Part shown: piece after piece, positions 12,174 to 22,960 of the stretch
Position numbering within the stretch: the stretch's first letter is position 1
Layout: each line of letters begins with the position of its first letter
Origin: Sphagnum compactum
Lineage: Eukaryota > Bryophyta > Sphagnopsida > Sphagnales
Direction: 5' to 3'
Length of the DNA: 64,000 nt
NCBI GenBank assembly: GCA_965153455.1
Contig: OZ234498.1
Span: 18,042,001-18,106,000 of the forward strand
Made by a program: the position numbers and the translations under genes
Notes under the pieces: generated by a model
Databases searched by the model: none
What the model was told of the DNA's origin: nothing
What the model saw: only the letters and a program-made list of their open reading frames with translations

Positions 12174-13962
12174 GGAATGAGTTTTAACAAATGTAGTTTT
12201 GTTCATTTGATTAATGCATGTGTTAGTTTAGGAACACTTGAAGAGGGCAAGTATGTTCATGCACAAATCATTGAAAATGGTTACAAGTTTAATATGTTTG
12301 TGGGAGTAGCTTGGTGGACATGTGTGTAAAATGTGAGTGCATGGAGGATGCTTAGAAAATGTTCAACAAGATTACCATTTTGAGATGTGGTCACTTGGAT
12401 TGCCATGTTATTGGGATATGTCAAATGTAGGCAAGGGCAAAAGATATTGGAAGTATTTTGATGGATGCAACAAAAAGGTGTACACCCAAATTTTGTTACT
12501 TATGTGGGGGTGTTAAATGCATGTGCTATTGGAGTGCCTTTGAAGAAGGTAGGTGTGCTCATGATTAGATCATTCAAAATGGATGGTTTTTAGATATCTT
12601 TGTGGGGAATGATTTGTTTAACATGTATGTGAAGTGTGGGAGCATGGAAGATGCTTGGAAAATGTTCAATAAGATGCCATCTTGAGATGAAATCACTTAA
12701 AATGCCATGATATTGGGACACATGAAATGTGGGAAAGGGTAGAAGTTATTAAAATTATTTTGACAAATGTAATAGGAAGCTGTGTACTCAAACTTTCTTA
12801 CCTTTGTGGGGGTGTTGAATGCATGTGCTAGTGCAGTTGCCTTTGAACAATGCATGCATGTTCATGAATAGATCATTCAAATTGGGCGGGATTCAAGTGT
12901 CTTTGTGGGTAGTAGCTTTGTTGACATGTATGCAAAATGTGGGACCATTGAAAATGTTTGGAGAATGTTCAATAAGATGCCAATTCAAAATGTGGTCACT
13001 TGGACTACCATGATATGGGCACGTCTGAAATGTGGGCAAGGGTAAAAATCGTTAGACCTCTTTTGAAAAATGCAAAATTATTTGGAATGCCATATTTGGA
13101 GGATGTGCCATCCATGGGCATGGTAAGGAAGCTCTTGACATTTTGAATGGATATGTGAAGAAGGTGCACAACCAAATGATATTAGTTTTGTGTACCTTTT
13201 GTCATCTTATAGCCATGTAGGTTTGGTGGGTAAAGGCATATGCTATTATGCTTCAATGATCACAAGCTATATGATTCTTGTGAAATTGGAACATTACAAC
13301 TACATGGTTGACCTTCTTGGCCATGTTGGCTATCTACAAGAGGTAAAGAGTTATGAAATGCATTATTAACCATATGTGGGCACATGGAGGGCTTTGCTTG
13401 GTGCTTGCATAATTCATGGTAATGTGGAGATGGGGGAACACATTGTTAAATGAATCCTTGACTTGAGTCTTGAAAATGCTACCGATTATGTGATGTTATC
13501 AAATATCTATGTTGTTGCTAATAATAATAGGCACCTGTGTGAGAATGTTGAATGACAAAAGAAAAAAGGAAAGAGGTGTGAAGAAACAATTGGGTTGCAC
13601 CTAGATTGAAGTGAATATCAAGGTGCACATGTTTGTAGTAGATGATCAAGGCCACCCTTAGATGATTGAAATCCATGTAGAATTTTAGAAATTGTTAAAG
13701 CTCATGCATGATGTGGATGATGAAGAAAAGGTGTTTCATTTGTGTCACCATAGCAAGAAATTGGTAGTTGCATCAAGGCTCGTCAACACAACTCCTAGTA
13801 CTCCACTTTGAATAATGAAAAATTTATAGGTTTATGAAAATTGCCATACTTCCATAAAGTTCATTTCAAAAATAGTTGGGAGAGCAATTATGATGAAGGA
13901 TGCCAATAGTTGTGATCAGTTTTAGGATGGTGTTTGTTCTTGCATGGACTACTGGTGTGCCT
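12174..13962 (+). pseudogene. Decayed PPR-DYW gene (PLS-class pentatricopeptide repeat)
   Basis: The plus strand reads as successive PPR motifs with high internal similarity: SLGTLEEGKYVHAQIIENG, VTYVGVLNACA, FVG.SLVDM.VKC, MEDAWKMFNKMPS and NAMILGH.KCG recur about four times. An E/E+ region follows (HYNYMVDLLGHVGYLQE, ALLGACIIHGNVEMGEHIVK, DYVMLSNIYVVA, RHLCENVE). The end reads LCHHSKKLVVASRLVNTTP, ENCHTSIKFISKIVGRAIMM and CSCMDYW, the signature of a DYW cytidine-deaminase-like domain. Intact relatives edit organellar RNA. Here the frame is interrupted by frameshifts and many stops, several at conserved Gln or Arg positions (HE-stop-IIQ, MPS-stop-DE). There are no introns, as usual for this family, so a dead gene or a retrocopy are both possible. 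Confidence 0.85.
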
Positions 13963-15098
13963 GTGGTTTGTCTTGTTAATCACTATCTCAACTTCATTTT
14001 GTATCTAGCTTGTCTAGTGGTATTATTACACCACCATAGTTAGACACCCATATTAGATGTGTGACAACTCAAAAAGCTGTCATGGAGCCTCTTGTAGTTT
14101 TGATTTCCTGCCTCTACCAATTTGTATTTCTTAGGTCTCCTCTTTATGTATGGAATTATTTTAGAAATTGAGTGGAATTTGAGATGGGCAGTACATTTTC
14201 CCAGGGTTTCAGCTACTTTAGAAGTTGTTTCACTCCTACCTACAATAAATTACTGATTCAGAGTTGTCAATTTGCTGTTGCACTTGACTGTTGAATAATT
14301 TCAGAGAACTCCGTTAAATGCTTTTGGATATAAACCGCTTGCGTCAAACGAGAGATATGGAATCTTTGGCAAAGCAAAGGAATTGACATATTTGGAAACT
14401 GTGAACAGCAAGGAAGGTATAAAACAAAAAAAAATTACAAATTCTTGAATCTCATCTTCAAGGTTGCAATCATGTACCAACATTTCACTGCAAGTTAAAA
14501 GATTCACCGCACATTGTGACATGAAATCAACACCCAAACGAATTGCATTTAACACATCTAAGTGCAACGTGCCTAAATAACGCATCTGTAATGCAATGTG
14601 CATAACAAAATATATGCTTCTTCCATTTCTAATTCAGGATCGTGTAAAATAATTGTTGTCCTTGTACCCTACATTAGAGGAAGAGCACCATCTGCAGTTC
14701 ATGTCTAATTCTATAGCTTCATCCTCATAATTTCCACAGAGACTCACAGTGACAGCTTTAACTACACTTTGTGGTTTTAGGGTTGTGGGCCTTGAAAGTA
14801 GGTACTATTTGGAGGTTTTTGAGTTTGTGGGTGGTCTTTGAATTGAGGAAGGGCGAACATCACTATCCAGAAAGCAAGTAGATTGTTCAGGGCTCTTAGT
14901 CCTTGATCTGTGATCTGTTACATCATCTTCTCAGTCTTTTGATGTTTGCAGCTGTTAGGATTTAATGGATGTTTGAAACCTTAGGGGACATTGAGTTGTG
15001 GTTTTCTTCTCTTTAGGTTTTAGGTTTGGTTTGATATTGGTTGGGTGTTTGTGAGCTTGCGGCGTCGTTGAATTGAAGAAGGAGGGGGCGAGGAAGAG
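13963..15098 (+). other. Upstream region and probable leader of NAA30
   Basis: I see no other gene. The last ~300 bases are T/G-rich and contain TTTAGGTTTTAGG-like telo-box-type motifs shortly before a GC-richer leader that ends at the ATG at 15099. A promoter is inferred from position only. Confidence 0.35.
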
Positions 15099-16828
15099 AT
15101 GATCCAATATGTGTCATACAAGGACGAGACGCAGCTGGAGACCATCATGTCTCTCATCGATCAGGAGCTCTCCGAACCCTACTCCATCTTCACCTACCGC
15201 TACTTCATCACTCTCTGGCCTGATCTCTGCTTCATGGTTTGCCTTTCCTCCTCGCCCTTTCTTGGTTTTTGTTTGACCTCGCAAATGGCAGCTTCCTTTT
15301 ATTGGCAACTGCTGTTGCACAAGATTCGGAGGTCCCTGTTTAGGGTTAGGGTTTTTGTGCTTGATAGACTGGTGATGTCAATGCCTTCTAGGGTCTGTAA
15401 TATTGTGTGGAATTTGCTTCCCAGTCTGAAGAGACTATGCTTCCAGTCTGATGTACATATGCTGCAGCAGGACTATTCCTTTGCTAGGAACTTGGAAGGG
15501 TTGCGGAAGACTTAGATCTCAGTTAGACAAATGTCATTAGGTCCTCAGTTTCTGGAATTATCTGGCTCTGTTATCTCACTGGGTCATCTCGTGGGATTGG
15601 TCATTTGATAGGAATATTGTACTGCAGGATGGGTAGTCATGGAGTTGTCCGTGTTCATCTTATGAAACAAATCTTCTGCATGTCTGTTTGGGGTCAAAGG
15701 ACAAACCTGGTGTTCTGGGTCTTGTTGAGGAGAACTGGAAAGTTTGACCTTTTTTCGATCATTAAAATGCTGAAAATGGTTTCTTGCTGATTTGAACTAT
15801 GTGATGATGATCAGGCTTTTGATGGGGACAAGTGTGTTGGCACTATAGTATGTAAAATGGGTCAACATCGAAACACATTTCGTGGATATATTGCAATGTT
15901 GGTTGTCATCAAACCTTATAGAGGCAAGGGAATAGGTCAGTGTCTTTCTTGTAAACTTCCTCATCCTCATAATGTGGGGAAAGGTTGCTCTTTGCCTTGG
16001 TGCAGTACTTCCTGGAATTCTTTTGCATCACTTGTGGAAAGGCCTGAAACAATGTGGGGTTGATGGAGTGGTTTGCAGCTACAGAGCTTGTGACACGTTG
16101 TATTCAAGTTATGCACGACTCCGGATGTGATGAGGTAATGCACATGAATAAGCATTTCACCTGTATCTGTGCTTGAAGCCTCTGCAATAGGGATCATCTT
16201 CACTAGAATACAATAGGCTTTCAGGTCGTAGGAGGTCATAGAAAACATGGTCAATTTCAGCTGAATTATTCAAAGGCCTCCATCAATTACCATACAACAA
16301 CTCCTGAATGGCTGAAGGCTACTGTGGTACAGTGAAGAAGAGGATTAGGAACAGTGTTGCATCTTGATGTCCTTGGAAGAGCATAAATCATAATGTTTCC
16401 GAAACTTGAAGAAAACAAGATTGAAGGCCAAATTTTGGCAGTGTTCCATAGGCTTTTGCTAGTATGGGGGGAGCAATAACTTACCCCAATGGGCTTGGTG
16501 GTTTCAGGTGACACTGGAAGCAGAGGTAACAAACAAAGGAGCTTTGGCATTGTATGGCAACCTTGGTTTTATACGTGCCAAGCGCCTTCATAGGTACTAC
16601 TTGAATGGTGTGGATGCATTTCGCCTGAAATTGCTGTTTCCAAGGCCTCCTGATCCAAACAACCTCTTTGCTCTTGCTGGAGTTGGCCATGATGTGGACC
16701 ATGGCCATGTTCATCATGATTGCACACACCATCAACATCATGAGGTCCAGGAACAGTGTGCAGGTAATGAGCATCCACATGTAGGCCATACCCACCATCA
16801 TCCCCGATGGGAAGGAGACTACAGCTGA
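15099..16828 (+). CDS. NAA30: N-alpha-acetyltransferase 30, catalytic subunit of NatC (MAK3 homologue)
   Basis: Four exons, 15099-15236, 15815-15935, 16079-16134 and 16508-16828, join in phases 0, 1 and 0 with GT/AG borders. They give 211 residues. The start [17 protein letters not shown] and the block [20 protein letters not shown] are characteristic of NAA30. The GNAT acetyl-CoA loop is RGKGIA (residues 82-87, pattern R/Q-x-x-G-x-G/A), preceded by the beta-strand [27 protein letters not shown] and [20 protein letters not shown] complete the fold by about residue 150. NatC acetylates the alpha-amine of nascent chains starting Met-Leu/Ile/Phe at the ribosome, with NAA35 and NAA38 as partners. 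After the catalytic domain comes an odd His-rich tail (residues 166-204, 15 His in 38). The gene appears intact and ends at TGA. Confidence 0.93.
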
Positions 16829-18707
16829 CAAGTGAATTAGGTGGGCCTGGTAGCAATTGTTCCCACTAACTTGGGCTACAAAGAATTCCTTCTTTTCAAC
16901 TTGAGGCACTGGACTATGCTATTGTCTAAAAAATTGATCATGAATTATACTCAGATTGTTACCTGCTCAGGCCTTTGGCAGAAGCTATAGTAACTTCTTA
17001 AAAGGGATACAGGGTACCATGATCTGTTTGCAGCAATGTATGAATGTATGCACTTGAGTTCCTTGTTCTGAAGGTCTAATTTGTTCCAGCTTAACCTGCC
17101 AAGTTGGGTAATTATGTCTGATAAGTACCTTCCATTTATTGCAAATGTTCTCAAACTTTGCTCATGGTTACTACTCCCTGCCAAATTCTGAACTGAACAT
17201 CTATGTGAACCTGAAACTTTTGAATCACTGAGAAGATTGTGGATGATTCAAGAGATTGTTTGACAAGGTCCATCCAAGACTTATGTGTATGGTGCAACAT
17301 GAAAGTAAGGCACCAAAAAAGTTCATCTTGAGCTTTTGGGATTAGCTTCACTCTATATCTAGACTTGGTTTTTTGTGTCTTCACTCTATACCTATACATT
17401 GTGTCTGTTTTTTCATCATCAGTCAGACAACTCTCATGATACATTGACACCTGTAGATGTTGCTCCACCTCTTCCATTTACTCTAGAAAAGTTCTCTCAA
17501 AACTAGGTGGTGTGCACAACCTCACCAACCAGATAAACAATGTTATTGTGGAGTGTTCAATGAAAGTTTGAGGGAAAAAGAAAGTTTTCAAGAGAAATAA
17601 GTTTTGAAATCTTTGGTACAGTTGTCAAGTCATGGGATAGGCATTAGGAATCTTACACATGTTAAATCTTTTGTGGGGTGTAATTTGGGAAAAGATTAAC
17701 ATTAATGGACTAGGTATTATGAAAAGTCTTGGGATGTGTCTGTGAGATCCACCTAGTTGAGATGACTTTGAAAAGCTCAGTTTAAGGTTTGGAGGAAGGA
17801 AGAAGGAGCTCTTCTCTCAAACCTTAAGCACAAGAGAAACCATGGACTACCATGAGGCATGATGGTGTACAAGAATTGATGGTGGCAAGGGCATGGAGGG
17901 ACTTGAGAGGCAGCTGCTTACAATGTGTTGGAATGTGGAGAGTCAAGGACGTGGGCACTGCACTCTGATTATCAAAATAATGCAATCATGAATAAGTCAT
18001 TCTCTGTGGTAGCTAGTTTCATGTATAACCCTGTAGACTCTGAAAGGATGATACTGGAATCAGTGACTGCTAGGAAGCCATGAAGGAGCTTCCAAAGAGT
18101 TGGAGAGAAGAAACTAACTCACTTGAAGAGGTAGGAGATAGTCAGACAAATTCTAGATGGGGTTTGCTCACCATGCACTAGGCAATTCAGGCAGGTGAGT
18201 GCTTCAAAAGCTGTATAACGTTTGGGAAAAAAAGCAGCACAAAAGCAATCTTGGTGAACAACAAGAATGCTTCATCTCTCTTAGCATTTCTGCAAACATG
18301 GATGTAGGTATCAGGCAAAAAGAAAGTGTGGAGGAAGAGAGACAACTCTTGATAAACCTCTTATTGTAAGACAAATAAAGCATTCTTGTTTTAGAACATA
18401 GATGTATGTAGAACATCAGGCAGAAAGAAAGTGTGGGAGGAAGAGAGACAAACTCTTTGACATGGTCTTCACTGAAGCTCCAACCATGAGGGGTGCAAGA
18501 GCAGTTCAGATGCTATTGGATGCTGCTACTGCTGGTACTGACCTTGATTCCAAAATCAGACTCTATACATAGATTTGCTGGTGGCAAATCATACCAACAA
18601 GCTGGGTGCTGAATGCTCTAGTGGATGAGCTCCTTGTTATTGTTGAGCTGCTCTTAAGATCAGCTCAAGCATCATCTTTAGGTCCAGATGTCTGCTCTGT
18701 TGTACAG
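16829..18707. other. Downstream of NAA30: unrecognised region with a direct repeat
   Basis: No intact gene was found. A ~45-bp direct repeat (CAGGCA(A/G)AAAGAAAGTGTGG...GGAAGAGAGACAA) lies at 18313 and 18418. The last few hundred bases (18480-18707) may hold decayed upstream exons of the helicase fossil that follows, but I could not identify its DEAD-box motifs. Confidence 0.4.
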
Positions 18708-20360
18708 TTGGGTTTCAGCAAGATGTGGAGCACATTCTGGAGCAGCTTCCTAAGGAGTGGCAAGGAATGCTGTTCTCAGCTACAATGCTGACATTGGTGA
18801 AAAAACTCTCAAGCATGTAGTTGCAAGATACTTTGACTTTCAATCTTGTAAATCCCATTCTCTTCTCATGTACCTTTCATGACATTTGCAAATGCTGTTA
18901 TTCGGTGTTCTAAGCATATGATTGTCAGTAGCATGTTTTGGCTTTGAAGATCTGGAGTATTGGGTTTGACACAAAATGGTTTCTGATAGATTTTGAAAGT
19001 GCATGGAGTTCCTTATTTGATTTTCTCGTTCCTTTGTGGCAGGTAGGAGATTCAGACTGGAATTGGCAGAGGGCAATGAGATTCTGGCCATGTCACCTAT
19101 GGACGCCAACAAGTGCTCCATCCTTAATGATCTAATCACTGTAAACTGTGGGTTTGTGATTCCTTGTTGTGAAGAATGTTGAGTGTACCCACTGTACATT
19201 CTTCCTGTCATTTACTGCATGGCACATTCATTTGCCATGCTAAAAATCAATTCTGATTATCAGGTGTATGGCAAAGGAGAGAATTCAATAATGTTCACCT
19301 AGATGAAACTTTATGCAGATGATGTTGCTCTTGCAATGAGGTCCATCCATAATTGGCTGTGAAGCCTGGCATGGTGACAATCACACAGAATCAGAGGGAG
19401 AAGACCTTGGATGCCTTCCACTAAGGAAAGGTCAATATTCGAGTAGCCACAGATGTTGCTGCTTGTGGCCTCAATGTTCCCAATATAGATCTGGTATTCT
19501 TTAGCTGATTGTGACTTCCTTTCTGTACACACCTATGTATACTGTACACAATGAGACTCTTGCAACATGATGTGTTTAGTTCTGAAAGCAATAGTGATAC
19601 TAATGTTGAACTTGCAGGTGATCCATTACAATATACGCAATGACCCTGAATCCTTTGTACACTGAATAGGCTGAACAGGCAGTGCTGGCAAGAGAGGAAC
19701 AGCAATTCCTATATATTCTGACCAGCAAATGTGGTCAGTGAAGAACATAGAGAGGCACGTTGGCTGTTAATTTGAGCAAATTGGAGCACCTGATGCCAAG
19801 GATGTCATGCAAGCATGCAGTTTGCAGGTGACACTGCTTATTGGGCATGTGAATCTGTTGACTCAAGAAGTCCTTGCAACTGAGTAGTCTCTTCGTAAAA
19901 GAACAGGGCCCTCTAGCTTTTTCAGCAGCCCTTGCCCACATTCCTCCCAACCACTCTCTTCTCACCTGTGAACTAGTATGTATTACTGAAAACCTCCTAG
20001 GTCCTTGCAACCTTTTGTCAGCTATCTGCAATGCTATGTGGGATCCCTGCTTTCTTTTTCTACTGTGTATTTAATCAATGACAGGATAAGGGAGCTTTAC
20101 AACCAGATCAAGGCATCCATCATAGCTTGTTGTGGGATTCTTATGCTTGAAAGGGTGGATACAGATTGGGATTGTTGGTGCTGTTTTACAGGGTCTGAGA
20201 ACAGTACAACTGGTTACATGTCAGGAATGGTCTGTTGTCCAGCCAAATTGGTAGCAAGGAACAAGCAAATGCCAAGCAAGAAGCTTTTGATGGTTGTGTT
20301 GATCTTGACATCAGGATCGTCAAGAATGTGGTTGTATCAGGAGAGCTCCTAACTTAACTG
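18708..20360 (+). pseudogene. DEAD-box ATP-dependent RNA helicase pseudogene (RH3/RH7-like, C-terminal half)
   Basis: Exon-like blocks keep plausible splice borders. 18708-18847 gives [20 protein letters not shown] and then LFSATM (motif III, SAT). 19043-19140, after one frameshift, gives ELAEGNEILAMSPMDANKCS and ILNDLIT. 19264-19493 gives VYGKGENSIMFT (motif IV), ADDVALAM and, in a shifted frame, VRVATDVAACGLNVPNIDL-like sequence (motif V). 19618-19826 gives VIHYNIRNDPESFVH followed by a mutated HRxGRTGRAG (motif VI, two Arg codons now TGA), GKRGTAIPIYSDQQ and IERHVGC. 19874-19976 gives KEQGPLAFSAALAHI. Motifs I, Ia and II were not found upstream, so the copy is truncated or too decayed. Retained introns argue for a duplicated genomic copy rather than a retrocopy. 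The closest known type is the chloroplast/nucleolar RH3-RH7 group. Confidence 0.8.
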
Positions 20361-20762
20361 AGCTAGCAGACTCCCTTCTTAAATTGGAGGTTATCATCAG
20401 CATTTACTTCTTCAAGTTTCTGAAGTTGTATCTGTTGCTCACTCACGTTCCTCTGCCTTGAAATAAGACTCAGCACAGTAATAGGGTTGTGTGCAGTTGG
20501 TCCACATGGAAATCATGTATACAGAGGATAGAGGAATGGCTCTCAGGATGACACTCACTGCACTGTGAGACTCTCCACCTAAACTGCCACCAGCAGTTGT
20601 TGTGGTGTGCCTGCTTGGTGGTGTCCTTTATTGGTTCCTTGCTTTGCATGATCATAGGTTTTGGAGCACTTGAGTTTCATCAGCTTTTTTCAGATATGTT
20701 ATTGAAACTTATCCATAGTATATATGAGCAAATCTGCTTGCATCTCTATGGCAAAAATGTAA

Positions 20763-20919
20763 GATGCCATAACTTAATGTCAAGTTGTAATTTTAATGTA
20801 ATATACATCACAATAAACACCACATATTGTACATTGTAATGGATGAAACCACAAAGTTTACCTCACGAGTCATGAGCTATGGCCTTTTGTGTTAGGAAAA
20901 CCACATTCTCTTGTACTGG
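20763..20919 (-). repeat. Dispersed repeat family B, copy 1
   Basis: The reverse complement matches 26496-26628 and 30261-30421 along its length. Shared core strings are AACTTTGTGGTTTCATCCAT, TACAATGTACAATATGT and TTTATTGTGAT. No clear terminal inverted repeat, poly-A tail or coding capacity was seen. Confidence 0.8.
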
Positions 20920-22469
20920 ATCCACACATTTTAATGGATGATTGATGTTAACAATTGTTTTGGTGAAGCTAAGTCCAATGTAGACCTTGCAGCCCAGTAG
21001 CATATATGCATTGTAAGTCTCGCACTTTCTTGTGTACCATGGCAGTCAGTGGCTTTGCCTTGTGCATACTACCTTAGTATCATTGACAAGAAAGCTGCCA
21101 CCCTTTTCCTAGTACATCCATAATCTTTCCCTCGCATAAGCAAGACTCAAAAAGTACTTTTAAAGTTGAATTATACTATGGCCAAAGACTAGGGCTGTAG
21201 AATGTAACAAGAATATCTCTCTCTCTATATATAATATTTGGCCTCATTTTGTTCACTGCTAATGTTTAACCATCTATCCTCCTCTCTTTTGTATTTATCA
21301 ATTTATAAAAGATATTTCAAGCTCTATTATGGACCAGGTAACCTGCAAGAGCGCTCAGGGTTTACTGTGAATAGTTGAGGTGCATAAGTGTCAAGACTAT
21401 TCACACTAATCAGCGTGCTTGAGCTGGTTACCAGACATAACCTACAGTGCAGAAGTCTGGGAGTGACACTGTAACCCTCTTGTCAGTGGATGAATTTTTT
21501 TGTAACTAGCTTGTAGATGGATGAAAAAAACACGTAACCCTCCGCTCAATGGACTACAACTTATAACTTGCATCTGTCCATCTGGATGATGTACACGAGA
21601 AAAAAGAAGAGGGCTTGAGGTTATGCACTGTGAGTAATGAGAGGAGAACCAATCAGAAGCTTGAGAACCTCTCTGAACTGTAGGCTATGGGTGGCGAATC
21701 CACTCACTCAGATTCTACGCCAACCTGTACTACAGCAGTACTAAATACAAGAAGAGCACTAAATGACATGCAAGCTAGAGAGATCATCTTGGAGACAGAA
21801 CATTCTTTGAGCTCAGTTCATAAGGGGCAGGTAGACAACAGTAGACACAACCAGACAGATACTTTGTATGGTGATGTACATAACCCAGCAAGGAGCTGCT
21901 GATCTTGTATGGTGATGTACATACATTAACCTAGCAAAAGGTGGTCATAATAAAAGCGTTTCATGAGAAGATGAGCTTTGTGGTTGGATTTTCCAAACCG
22001 CCTGCTAGTGGTGGTGGACAACTGATGAGATTCTCAGACAGAACAAAAAACCAGGGCCCAGAAGCAAAAGCGTCCTTAATTTGCGGCGTTCGAGTCTGAC
22101 AGAGGGTTTGAATAAGTCTCTTCTGTGAATTTTGCAGGCGAACTTAGTGACCTAATATAATCTGAAACATGACAGTGTTGGTCCTAACGTCCTGAGCGTC
22201 TTGGACACCCCCTTCCCTCCCCCCCACCCTTTTTTTTTGGCATACACGGAAACCTATTGGGATCAGTTCAGTCAATCAGGAAACAAGACGTATAAGGAGC
22301 AAACCTGCAAGCAACCTGCAGGACATTTCAGGAAAGTACAGGAAAACAAAGTCCATGCCATTGGGATACTGAACTCAGTCTAGAACTCTAGAGTTTTTGG
22401 GGACTCGGGTTGGGGGCTTTTTAGATGTGTTGTCATACCCAATGACGTATTAGACAGATGGGTAAATTG
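20920..22469. other. Intergenic region without recognised genes
   Basis: Short open stretches on the plus strand (21687-21902, 22201-22383) do not resemble known proteins. Two copies of CTTGTATGGTGATGTACATA lie ~40 bp apart at 21863-21925. Confidence 0.4.
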
Positions 22470-22960
22470 TCTCTCGTCAAGCGATCTTTGACATTGATTT
22501 TGAGGATTTTACCCAGACTCTAACTGAAAAGATTTGTGAGCCTTTTTTTCCCCAAAGAATTTTTCATATCCAAACATCTCTAATAAGTTACAATCTTAAT
22601 GCTGATTTTTCGTGACATTAGGTTTTTCTCTGGTATGTCTTCACTGATGTTGGGGATCACCCAGAGTCCTCTAACTGAACACAATTTGTGAACTTTGTTT
22701 TCACCATAGATAAATTTGGTTTTTAAAAAATATTCTGAACAAGTCTAATAAGTTACAATTCTAGTGCTGAGTTTTGTGACACTAGTAGTGTCTCTAGTAA
22801 GTCTTGATTGATGTTGGAGATCAGGTCTAGACTCTAACGGAACAGATTTGTAAGCTTTTCTTCACCATAGAATTTAACTTTTTCATATTCCAAACAACTC
22901 TCTACTAAGCTACAATCCTAACTTAATGATTTTTGTGACACTACCATAGTAGCTAACTGT
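22470..22960. repeat. Three-copy tandem repeat, ~155-bp period
   Basis: Each unit contains CTCTAACTGAA..ATTTGTGA, then TTTTC.CCATAGA, AACA..TCTAATAAG.TACAAT and TTTTTGTGACA. Units start near 22515, 22666 and 22829 (spacings of about 151 and 163). Confidence 0.75.

Noticed and set aside
12174-13962. An intact PPR gene rescued by RNA editing
   Set aside because: Frameshifts, not only C-to-T stops, break the frame, and the sequence is nuclear, where such editing is not known.
15967-16909. Minus-strand open frames over NAA30
   Set aside because: They are antisense to the His-rich exon. The His codons (CAT/CAC) read as Met/Val on the other strand keep the frame open by chance.
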